Shown here one piece after another: positions 18,478-25,807 of a DNA stretch of 64,000 nucleotides; positions within the stretch are counted from its first letter, which is position 1; every line of letters begins with the position of its first letter. This DNA is from HyVt-337 sp964428895 (GTDB taxonomy: Bacteria; Planctomycetota; Phycisphaerae; SM23-33), in contig CAYRZU010000008.1 in NCBI GenBank assembly GCA_964428895.1, positions 1-64,000 on the forward strand, given 5' to 3'. Both the position numbers and the translations under genes were made by a program. The notes under the pieces are model-generated. The model ran no database searches. It was not told where the DNA came from and worked only from the letters and a program-made list of their open reading frames with translations.

Positions 18478-20073
18478 ATGGCACGTTTCGTCTTTGGTGA
18501 TGAGGCCGCAGAATGGGATGATCTTCTTCCGGAGTGTTACATTCCCGGCACGTCGGCGGACAAGTCGATTCTGGTCGGTCGGTGGGGCACGGGGAAGTCG
18601 GCTATCCTTCTCAGTCATGCCCGACAGCTTTGTGAGTTGCTCGATGAACCTACCACTCCGCCGCCGTTTTGGTACATCCGAGAGGAAGCCTTTGACGTGC
18701 GAGGTCTGTTGGCGCTTCGGCAGGAACACGAAGGTGATCGACAGTTGTTCATCACCGCGCTGGAGGAAGTGTGGAAGGCCGAGCTACTCCGGACGGCGTG
18801 CGCCGTTCTCAACCGTCTTCGCGATCCCATCGACGGGTGCGACGGGAAGCACTGGGATGTGGTGACCGCGATCGCCAAGAAGGGCGCATTGCGGCGGTCT
18901 CTCTGGAAGCAACTGCCTGATATCATCGCATTGATCTTCGGGCGGCAACGGGGTGAGTCGTTGCGAGGCGTTCAACGAGAGGTGGAGAACGTCTTCCTGG
19001 ACACCACCTTCCCCAATGTACAGCAGTGCCTTACGGACCTGGCCGCCAAGGACATACGCCCGGTCATCTGTATCGAGCCCATCGAGACACCCACTGGGGC
19101 CCTGGAGGAGAAGGTTGGCCTGGCCCAAGGGATCGTCACCTCGCTGCTAAATGTCTTTCAGAGCACGTTCCGCCCGCATTCGACCCAACTGCTGGACGTG
19201 CGTGTGGCCATTCCGTGGCATCGGTATGATCGCGACACGCTGAACTTCCCTCAGAAGCTGGAGGAGTTCCGGGGAGATATCTACTGGGACGAAGAGGCCC
19301 TTAAGGACTTCATCAATCGCCGCATTACGTGGGAATTCAAGCGGGTCGGCCGAAAGGTATCGTCCGGGTCGGACGCATGGAAGCAGTTGTTCGAACCCCG
19401 GGTCCGCAACGATCACTGTGAGGGAGCGATTCAAGAGGATTCCTTCGCGTACGTTCTGCGCCATACCCATTACCGTGCCCGTGACATTCAGAAGTTCGCC
19501 CGGCTGTGCGTGGAAGGCTATGCGGCCGAGAAAGAAATCCAGCGGGACGATGTACTGCGCGGGCGGAACGGTCTCAAAGTCAGCCAGAGTTGCATTCGCA
19601 AGGTGGTCCGGGAGGAATCCCAGAACATGGCGACGCTGCTGAGAACGGAGGGTTGGAGGCGGTACTCGGCCTTGCCCAGGATCCTGGATGAGTTGCAGGG
19701 CATGGCGGTGCCCTTTTCCCTCAAGCAGCTTGATCAACGCCTGGCGGACATGGCCGACGTCGATGTCAACATTGCCCTGAGCATCCTGTGGCGGTGCGGC
19801 GTGGTCGGTGTTTTCATTCGCCCGAAGGATCAAAAGCATGTGAAGCAGCTTCAGGATGACTTCGGACTCGACGGTTTTCGTCAGTACCAAATTGCTGGCG
19901 GGCAGAAGGTACAGGGGTGGTCCCTGTTCGCTTACTCGTGGACGGGGCGCCCGGGGGAACTGCTGACCCGATATGCGGATTCCGATGCCGGGGGCGCCAA
20001 ACTGATCCTTCACCCCCAGCTCTTCGAGTACTTGGCCGCGCACCCCGAACGAGGCATGCCCATGGGCGCGTAG
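18478..20073 (+). CDS. P-loop ATPase with winged-helix-like C-terminus (first gene of an uncharacterised module)
   Basis: 531 residues. Walker A is GRWGTGKS (34-41), right after the segment ILV. A Walker B-like strand RPVICIEPIE lies at 194-203, with glutamate rather than the usual aspartate. Middle regions are helical and charged. The C-terminal 150 residues look like a winged-helix unit (ALPRILDELQG...FSLKQLDQRL...ALSILWRCGVVGVFI). The layout recalls STAND-like or Sll1717-type P-loop ATPases found in signalling or defence loci, but I recognise no named family with certainty. The start is set by GGGAGGT 9-10 nt upstream; earlier in-frame ATGs lack one. It is followed 49 nt later by the PocR-like sensor gene, probably one operon. 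Base composition looks a little less GC-rich than the neighbours, suggesting an acquired module. Confidence 0.7.
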   Translation: MARFVFGDEAAEWDDLLPECYIPGTSADKSILVGRWGTGKSAILLSHARQLCELLDEPTTPPPFWYIREEAFDVRGLLALRQEHEGDRQLFITALEEVWKAELLRTACAVLNRLRDPIDGCDGKHWDVVTAIAKKGALRRSLWKQLPDIIALIFGRQRGESLRGVQREVENVFLDTTFPNVQQCLTDLAAKDIRPVICIEPIETPTGALEEKVGLAQGIVTSLLNVFQSTFRPHSTQLLDVRVAIPWHRYDRDTLNFPQKLEEFRGDIYWDEEALKDFINRRITWEFKRVGRKVSSGSDAWKQLFEPRVRNDHCEGAIQEDSFAYVLRHTHYRARDIQKFARLCVEGYAAEKEIQRDDVLRGRNGLKVSQSCIRKVVREESQNMATLLRTEGWRRYSALPRILDELQGMAVPFSLKQLDQRLADMADVDVNIALSILWRCGVVGVFIRPKDQKHVKQLQDDFGLDGFRQYQIAGGQKVQGWSLFAYSWTGRPGELLTRYADSDAGGAKLILHPQLFEYLAAHPERGMPMGA

Positions 20074-20122
20074 GGAGCGGGTGGAGAGAGAACGGACAAT
20101 ATCCTTGCAGGAGAGGTGACAC

Positions 20123-21910
20123 ATGACGGACGAAGGCTTTGCCATACGGTGTCCATTTTGCTTTGAATGGTCGGAATGGCGCAAACACCCCAGCACCATA
20201 GCGGTCAGCGACAGGGCCGAGATGAAAGACCTCCTGAGCCAGTGCCAAGGCGACCACCCGGTGTCGCCGGACTCCAAGATCCTCCGATGCAAACGCCCGT
20301 TCTGGGTCTGTCCAGGGCCGTTCGAGGCGTTCGTCTGCAACACCGAAGATGACGCCTTCGAGTTCATCGAGATGGCCGACGCGTGGTCCATCAAACGGGA
20401 CTTCCGGCTATACAAGCTGGATCGAACCCAGCGCTGGGAGGGCCAGTACTACGGCATTCTCTTCTCGATTCGACCGGTCCCGAGACAAAGACACATTGAA
20501 CTGGAGCGGCTGATCGACCCACAGCTTCTCTCGTGCACACTCAGCGGCATTGCCGAAGAGATCAGAGCGCCCGTGACGATCTACGCCGCAAGCTCCTATC
20601 TCTCTCCCGACGGCACGGAAGTCGCCTGGCTGCCGATCGAGAGCTACCAGCCTCGAAAGCGATTCGTCCCCCCTCGATACAATCCCATCTGCGAGCTGTT
20701 AAGAGGCGAGGCCTTGAGCCCGGTGCTCAATGAGTTCCACAACATCACCCAAGAGAACTGCCCTCAAGAGCTGGGCTGCAAGGGCGCCTGCGGGGGGAGG
20801 CTGTGTGTGCCGTGCCTCAGCCGCGAGTGGAACCACTGTCCCGCCTTTCTGATGGAACGGAGGAAGCGGGGTCTCTGCTATTCGCACGATATGGAGATGA
20901 TTGATCGACTCATACAGACCTGGGGGGAAGACACCCGATGTCCGCAGCCCATCCAGGAATCCTGTTGGGCCGGCTTCACTGAGGTGGCGATTCCCATTGT
21001 TGTGCATGACCTGCTGGTTGGCGTGGCGATGACGGGGCAGTTCGTCATCGATCCCGACGAGGTCGCTCTCGGGGACAACATCGTCGACCGCTTGCCGGGA
21101 CTGGATTACAGCCGCGAGAAACTTGAGCGATTCATCGAGGTCGCTCGCGGGCGAGCGCCCAGGGATGATGACGAACGACGCTTGGCCGATTTTGTGGTCT
21201 CAACTGAGGACGTCGATGAGAAGGTTGACGTCATCGTCAATCACGGCAAGCAGCTTGCGCAAACAGCGACGGCCCGGTATCGAGACCTCCGGTTGAGATC
21301 GGAGTCTCTATTCAAACAGGAGCTGCTCGGCCGAATCAACGACGGTGCTGACGAACCAGCCGCTATCGATGAGAAGCTCCTGGAACTGCTCGGACGCATG
21401 CGGGAGTACTGGGGATTTGAGGCGGTGTACCTACTCCTGTCCCCCAAAGAGGAGCCCAGGGTCCACGCCATCGCCTTTTCCGGGACGACCACGGAAACGT
21501 ACTTCGGGTTTAACACGAAAGCGGCTGGGAGGATCGAACAGGACTATCGGCAGGACTACCCAAGTCCACTGATCATCGATTTCTCGAAGCTACGGACGCC
21601 GACCGGCAAGTATGCCAAGGACTTACAGACCGTCCTCATGAACGCTCGAATGGACCCGGACCTGTGCTTGCCGACCGATGGTCGCTTCTACTTCTGCGCC
21701 TTAGTGCCGATGAGGCAGTGCCTAGCCGGCTTGGTCTTCGCCGGGCGACAGCAAGGGGCCGTCAGCCCCCTCAAGCATCGCGTTGAGGGAGGGATCAGCG
21801 ATCTCTGTCAGGAGGTCATCTTTGATACCAGTATCCAGATTATCCGGCGCCTAGAGGAGGTCTACGGCCCGTACTTGGGCGTCCCAGTGCCCGGGGCGGC
21901 CTCGGCTTAG
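20123..21910 (+). CDS. Zinc-ribbon / PocR-like / GAF-like sensor protein (second gene of the module)
   Basis: 595 residues, no membrane segment or signal peptide. The N-terminus IRCPFCFEWSEWR, with later RC and VC pairs, suggests a zinc ribbon. The central part (about 205-320) is cysteine-rich and ends with CWAGFTEVAIPIVVHDLLVG..MTGQF, closely resembling the PocR ligand-sensing domain. A helical linker follows, then a GAF-like domain (about 425-580). No kinase, cyclase or DNA-binding output domain is visible, so output may pass through the partner ATPase. The start has GGAGAGGTG upstream. The 49-nt spacing supports co-transcription with the ATPase. What it senses is unknown. Confidence 0.65.
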   Translation: MTDEGFAIRCPFCFEWSEWRKHPSTIAVSDRAEMKDLLSQCQGDHPVSPDSKILRCKRPFWVCPGPFEAFVCNTEDDAFEFIEMADAWSIKRDFRLYKLDRTQRWEGQYYGILFSIRPVPRQRHIELERLIDPQLLSCTLSGIAEEIRAPVTIYAASSYLSPDGTEVAWLPIESYQPRKRFVPPRYNPICELLRGEALSPVLNEFHNITQENCPQELGCKGACGGRLCVPCLSREWNHCPAFLMERRKRGLCYSHDMEMIDRLIQTWGEDTRCPQPIQESCWAGFTEVAIPIVVHDLLVGVAMTGQFVIDPDEVALGDNIVDRLPGLDYSREKLERFIEVARGRAPRDDDERRLADFVVSTEDVDEKVDVIVNHGKQLAQTATARYRDLRLRSESLFKQELLGRINDGADEPAAIDEKLLELLGRMREYWGFEAVYLLLSPKEEPRVHAIAFSGTTTETYFGFNTKAAGRIEQDYRQDYPSPLIIDFSKLRTPTGKYAKDLQTVLMNARMDPDLCLPTDGRFYFCALVPMRQCLAGLVFAGRQQGAVSPLKHRVEGGISDLCQEVIFDTSIQIIRRLEEVYGPYLGVPVPGAASA

Positions 21911-22035
21911 CGGGCCCTACGCATGAAGGTCAGCCGGCCGCCGAACAAAAGGGGACGACGCTTGTGCGAAGGGAGTCGGTATACCCAGGTCGGTCGAGGA
22001 ACTGATCCGCGAAATGCTCCTTCCCCCTTCTTGCT

Positions 22036-22716
22036 TTAGCGGCTCTGGTAGAGCTCTTGCAGGGCCGGAACGTCGAGCAGGGCGATGCGGGGGCCGTCGA
22101 CCTCGATGAGGCCTTGGTCGGCGAGCGTCTTGAGGGCGCGGCTGAGGGTCTCGGGGGCCGCGGCAATTCGGGCGGCGAGTTGGCGCTTGGTTTGGCTCAG
22201 CTCGAAGGTGAAGGCCCCGGCGGCGTCGGCCTCCGCCAGCAATACGCCGGCCAGGCGGGCGGGCACGTCCTTGAGTGACAGGTCGTCAATCAGGTCGGCG
22301 AACTCCTGGAGCTTGCGACTCATGCCCAGCAGCATGCCGGCCGCCAGAGCGGGGTCTTTGGCGAGGGCGGCCTCGACGGCGCGGCGGGGGACGGCCAGCA
22401 GGGCGCAATCGCTGACGGCCTCGGCGGCGGCGGGGTAGTGGCCGCCGGCCCAGAAGGCGGCCTCGGCGAAGGTCTTGCCCGGGCCGTAGAGGTGGAGGAT
22501 CTGCTCGTCGCCCTTGGGCGAAACGCGGAAGACCTTAACCTGACCCGAAAGGATCAGGAAGAACGCGTCGGCCTCGGCGCCCTCGGCGAAGATGCGCTGC
22601 CCGGCGCGACACTCGCGCACGTTGCAGGCCGCGGCCAGGTCGGCCAGGACCCGTTCATCCAAGGCCGAGAAGGCCGGCACGGTCTTGATCGCGGCGGCAA
22701 GTGCAGCCTTGTCCAT
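22036..22716 (-). CDS. Crp/Fnr-family transcriptional regulator
   Basis: About 226 residues. The N-terminal cyclic-nucleotide-binding fold contains GQRIFAEGAEADAFFLILSGQVKVFR, and the C-terminal HTH has TKRQLAARIAAAPETLSRAL, with the ETLSR recognition helix that reads TTGAT-type half sites in FNR/DNR proteins. The FNR N-terminal cysteine cluster is absent, so it is more like DNR, HcpR or NNR, which sense NO through haem. It is a good candidate to bind the box in front of the hcp operon. Start: an ATG at 22725 overlaps a perfect TATAAT (22724-22729), while ATG 22716 lies 7 nt after it, so a leaderless start at 22716 is preferred here. The gene also follows the hydrolase gene closely on the same strand. 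Confidence 0.85.
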   Translation of the reverse strand: MDKAALAAAIKTVPAFSALDERVLADLAAACNVRECRAGQRIFAEGAEADAFFLILSGQVKVFRVSPKGDEQILHLYGPGKTFAEAAFWAGGHYPAAAEAVSDCALLAVPRRAVEAALAKDPALAAGMLLGMSRKLQEFADLIDDLSLKDVPARLAGVLLAEADAAGAFTFELSQTKRQLAARIAAAPETLSRALKTLADQGLIEVDGPRIALLDVPALQELYQSR

Positions 22717-22735
22717 GGGCGTCATTATACAGGCG

Positions 22736-24565
22736 CTAGCTCTTGAAGGCTTTGGTCGCCCTAAACGGCGCGGCGATGGTGACGCCCTCGGCCAACGCTT
22801 CCAGTTGCGGGATGTCGGCTACGGTCAGCAGGTCGGGCACGAACATGGCCTGATGGTGGATGTATTCGGTCTCGCGCTCGTAGAGGCCCACGAGCGACAG
22901 ATAGTAGCCGACCTCGGCGCGGATGTCGGAAAACAGGCCCGGCTCCATGGCGGCCGCCATCAGGGCCATGAAGCCCTGCGGGAACCCGCCGGTAACCAGG
23001 CGCACCTTGGGGGCCCCGGCGAGCTTCTTGGCCCAACGGGCCAGGGCGATTGTTTGGGCGACCTGCTCGCCCAGGATGCGTCGCCCGGCGGCGTCCATCA
23101 GCATCAGCCATTGGTGCTCGGCCGACGAGCAACCGAAGCCGAGCAAATCGGTGGTGACCACGGTGCGGTCGTCGGCCATCTCGCGGTGCACGTCGGCCAG
23201 GTCGCCCCAGGTGGAAAAGACCAGGTCGACGGTCTTGGTCTTGGCGTTGGTGTCGACCGCCACAGGCAGCGTCCACGGGCCGACGCGGAACTGATAGAGA
23301 TCGGCGCCGTCGTGTCGGCCGACCTTGGTGGCCTTGCCGACGTAGCGCGGCAGGCGGATCAGCTCTTTGACCTTCTTGCGCAGGGAGGCCTTTTGGGCTT
23401 TGGTGGTGGGGGTGCGGAGCTTGGCGGCGGTTTCGCGAGCGGTTCGGGCGGCGACGGTCATCATCGACGACTGATTCAGCGGCAGGCCCACGAACAGCTC
23501 GCGTTCGGTGAAGATCTCATCGTCGGTGTGCAGGTCCTCGAGGCCGAACGCCATGCCGAATTGCTCGCCCAGGAACTTGTAGAGCTGGCCGCGGCTGTCA
23601 GCTTCGTAGTTGTGCGTGCCGGGGTCGGTGTTGTTGTAGAAAACGAAGTCGGCGCCCATGGCCTCGAAGGTCGGCCTCACGGCGTCGACCACGAGGGGCT
23701 TGGTGCGATCGGTGCGGAAGCAGCATTCGTCGCGGTCGTTCATGATCGACAGCGTCGGCCGTGGGGCGAGCATGGCGGTCATGGTGTCGAAGTCCAGCAC
23801 CGTGCCCATGTCCGGGGGAACTTGTTCCAAGTCGCCGACCTCGCCGGGGCTAAACAAGCGCCCGCGAATGGTGGTATAGCCGGCCACGGGGATCACGTGG
23901 GTGATGCGGGTATCGAGCGACGAAAAGACAATGGTCTGCCAGCCGCCACCGGATAGGCCCGTCATGGCGACGCGCTTCTTGTCGGCGTTGGGGTGGGCCA
24001 GTAGCACGTCCAGGCCCTTGGCCATGTTCAGGAAGTACATACCCACGCCGCCGAGGCCGGCGAGTTCCAGGAACGCGATGCGGTTGTGGTCGCGATCCTT
24101 GGTCAGTTCGCTCATGCCGGCGAACTCGAAATTGAAGGCCAGCATCCCCCGGCGGGCGAGGTTGGCGCAGCGGGCCTGTTTGTAGTCGGTGGCCTTGCCG
24201 CCATCGTGGTGGCCGTTGGCGTTGAAGACGACCGGGACCTTGCCGGTGAGCTTCTTGGGCTGATAGAGCAAGGCGGGCACCCAGTAATCGGGCAGCACTT
24301 CGTAGCGCAGCTTGCGGATGACGTAGGGGGCGCCTTTAGGCTTGAGCACATCTCCCCAGACCACGGTGGGCTTGGCGCGGACAATCTTTTCCGGCCAGTT
24401 GCGGAGGTAGATCTTCTTGAGCGCGTCGCGGCGAATTGCCTCGGCCTGGGCGGGCCACGCGTGGGCGTCCGTGGGCGCCTTGAACTTCGGCAGGAGGCTA
24501 TCGATGAAAGCGACGAGTTGCTCGTCGGTCGATTTCGAGAGAGGGATGTTCTGAAGAATGCCCAT
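22736..24565 (-). CDS. Tandem alpha/beta-hydrolase, acetylxylan-esterase-like
   Basis: 609 residues, about twice a single hydrolase domain. The first domain has a nucleophile elbow GLSGGG (S205), an acidic residue in MNDRDECC near 277-279 and a histidine in DPGTHNYE, a complete catalytic triad of the acetylxylan esterase / Abhydrolase_7 type. The second half (from about 395) repeats the fold loosely (VDLVFSTWGD, TDLLGFGCSS, TGGFPQGFMAL), with no G-x-S-x-G, so it looks catalytically dead. No signal peptide. AAAGGA precedes the ATG. Deacetylation of plant or algal glycans is an inference that fits the glycosidases elsewhere in the window. Confidence 0.75.
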   Translation of the reverse strand: MGILQNIPLSKSTDEQLVAFIDSLLPKFKAPTDAHAWPAQAEAIRRDALKKIYLRNWPEKIVRAKPTVVWGDVLKPKGAPYVIRKLRYEVLPDYWVPALLYQPKKLTGKVPVVFNANGHHDGGKATDYKQARCANLARRGMLAFNFEFAGMSELTKDRDHNRIAFLELAGLGGVGMYFLNMAKGLDVLLAHPNADKKRVAMTGLSGGGWQTIVFSSLDTRITHVIPVAGYTTIRGRLFSPGEVGDLEQVPPDMGTVLDFDTMTAMLAPRPTLSIMNDRDECCFRTDRTKPLVVDAVRPTFEAMGADFVFYNNTDPGTHNYEADSRGQLYKFLGEQFGMAFGLEDLHTDDEIFTERELFVGLPLNQSSMMTVAARTARETAAKLRTPTTKAQKASLRKKVKELIRLPRYVGKATKVGRHDGADLYQFRVGPWTLPVAVDTNAKTKTVDLVFSTWGDLADVHREMADDRTVVTTDLLGFGCSSAEHQWLMLMDAAGRRILGEQVAQTIALARWAKKLAGAPKVRLVTGGFPQGFMALMAAAMEPGLFSDIRAEVGYYLSLVGLYERETEYIHHQAMFVPDLLTVADIPQLEALAEGVTIAAPFRATKAFKS

Positions 24566-24701
24566 CAGGTAAATCCTTTCGGCGGTGGCAACGATTCGCA
24601 GCGGAGCATGATACCGTTGGCTGGGCCTGCGGGGTAGCGATTTTGGCGGTCGGACAGGTAAGCCTGCCGGCCCGGGCGGACGCGGAAGGAGGATTTTGAA
24701 T

Positions 24702-24745
24702 TTGACAAAGGATTCGGTATCGTGAAGATTGTTCGCCTTGCCGAA
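24702..24745 (+). promoter_or_regulatory. Promoter and probable DtxR-type operator of the feo operon
   Basis: TTGACA at 24702-24707 is a perfect -35; AAGATT at 24725-24730 is a weak -10 at 17 bp. Immediately downstream, TTCGCCTTGCCGAA (24732-24745) is a near-palindrome almost identical to the perfect palindrome at the feoB start (25794-25807); both continue ACTTT. A metal-dependent repressor binding here would block initiation. Autoregulation by the gene that follows is inferred. Confidence 0.6.
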
Positions 24746-24777
24746 CTTTGTGGTCCGGCGGACAGGAGCCCGGATCG

Positions 24778-25212
24778 ATGGCGCCTCTGAAATCAGCCAA
24801 ACTGACAGCCAGCCTGGAAGACTACCTGGAGGCGATCTTCCAGATCGTCCAGGACAAGCAGGCGGTCCGCGCCAAGGACATCGGCGAACGGCTGGAGGTG
24901 GGGCGGTCGTCGGTGACCGGGGCGCTGCACGCCCTGGCGGACCGGGGGCTGATCAACTACGCCCCCTACGACGTGATCACCCTGACGGCCAAGGGGTCGT
25001 CGGTGGCCAAGCAGATCGTCCGGCGCCATGAGGCGTTGCAGGACTTCTTCGTGAAGGTGCTGTCGGTCGACGCCGAGGCGGCTGAGGCGGCCGCCTGCAA
25101 GATGGAGCACGCGGTGTCGGAGGAAGTGCTGGAGCGGTTCGTGGAGTTCGTGGAATACGTGGACAACAGCCCGCCCGACGTGGCCAAGCGGATTCGTCGT
25201 TTCGGCCGATAG
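24778..25212 (+). CDS. DtxR/MntR-family metal-dependent regulator
   Basis: 144 residues. The N-terminal winged helix contains LEDYLEAIFQIVQDKQAVRAKDIGE.. and VGRSSVTGALHALADRGLI; the following dimerisation and metal-binding region has RRHEALQDFFVKVL, CKMEHAVSEEVLERF. This matches the short MntR/IdeR-like class without the SH3-like third domain. AGGAG 9 nt upstream sets the start. It is the first gene of the ferrous iron operon (feoA-feoA-feoB), so iron rather than manganese is the likelier co-repressor. Confidence 0.9.
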   Translation: MAPLKSAKLTASLEDYLEAIFQIVQDKQAVRAKDIGERLEVGRSSVTGALHALADRGLINYAPYDVITLTAKGSSVAKQIVRRHEALQDFFVKVLSVDAEAAEAAACKMEHAVSEEVLERFVEFVEYVDNSPPDVAKRIRRFGR

Positions 25213-25233
25213 CGGCCCGACCGGGAACAACCC

Positions 25234-25494
25234 ATGATGCAAGCCGACGACAAGCAAGAGACGGCCCTGACGCTCAAGTCGCTCAAGCCGGGCGAGCGCG
25301 GGGCCATCGTGAAGATTTCCGGTGGCGGGAGCATTCGGCGGCGCTTGCTGGACATGGGCGCCACCGCCGGGACGGAAGTGAAAGTCGAACGGGTCGCGCC
25401 GCTGGGCGATCCGATTGAGATCAAGATCAAGGGCTACAACCTGACGCTCCGGAAGGAAGAGGCCGAACGCATTTCGGTAACGCCTCTGTCCTGA
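25234..25494 (+). CDS. feoA: FeoA-family SH3-like protein, first copy
   Basis: 86 residues with the FeoA fold: LKSLKPGERGAIVKISGGGSIRRRLLDMGATAGTEVKVERVAPLGDPIEIKIKGYNLTLRKEEAERI. The RLLDMG and G..L.LR..EA elements are characteristic. FeoA binds FeoB and is needed for ferrous iron uptake. It starts 21 nt after the regulator gene. A second, more divergent FeoA follows. Confidence 0.92.
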   Translation: MMQADDKQETALTLKSLKPGERGAIVKISGGGSIRRRLLDMGATAGTEVKVERVAPLGDPIEIKIKGYNLTLRKEEAERISVTPLS

Positions 25495-25513
25495 CCTTCG
25501 CCATGGACGACCG

Positions 25514-25765
25514 ATGCCCCCCCCCCTTGTCCCATTGAATGACGTCGATGCCAGGCAGCGCGTTCGGATTTCGCAGATCCAGGGCGGGCACGACTTGACG
25601 GCGCGCCTCTGCGCGATGGGTCTGACGCCGGGCGCGTCGGTGGATGTAATTGCCACCGGCGGCGGGCCGATGATTCTGGACGTGCTGGGCAGTCGGCTGA
25701 TGCTGGGGCGTGGCATGGCGGCGAAGGTGCTGGTGCGTGTGACCGGCGAGGCGCCGGACAAATAG
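25514..25765 (+). CDS. FeoA-family SH3-like protein, second copy
   Basis: 83 residues: LNDVDARQRVRISQIQGGHDLTARLCAMGLTPGASVDVIATGGGPMILDVLGSRLMLGRGMAAKVLV. It has the same SH3-like FeoA pattern (RLCAMGLTPG) but is clearly diverged from the first copy. It sits between feoA and feoB with short gaps, so it is part of the same transcript. Two FeoA genes before feoB are seen in various anaerobes; whether they have different jobs is unknown. The start lies just before a run of nine C. Confidence 0.9.
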   Translation: MPPPLVPLNDVDARQRVRISQIQGGHDLTARLCAMGLTPGASVDVIATGGGPMILDVLGSRLMLGRGMAAKVLVRVTGEAPDK

Positions 25766-25793
25766 ACAACCGTTTGTTTTTTTCGGAAGGATG

Positions 25794-25807
25794 TTCGGCA
25801 TGCCGAA
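25794..25807 (+). promoter_or_regulatory. Perfect palindrome across the feoB start codon
   Basis: TTCGGCATGCCGAA, a perfect 14-bp palindrome whose centre is the ATG of feoB, followed by CTTTT. It differs at two positions from the near-palindrome at the operon promoter. It may be a second operator or an mRNA element controlling feoB translation. Confidence 0.5.
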
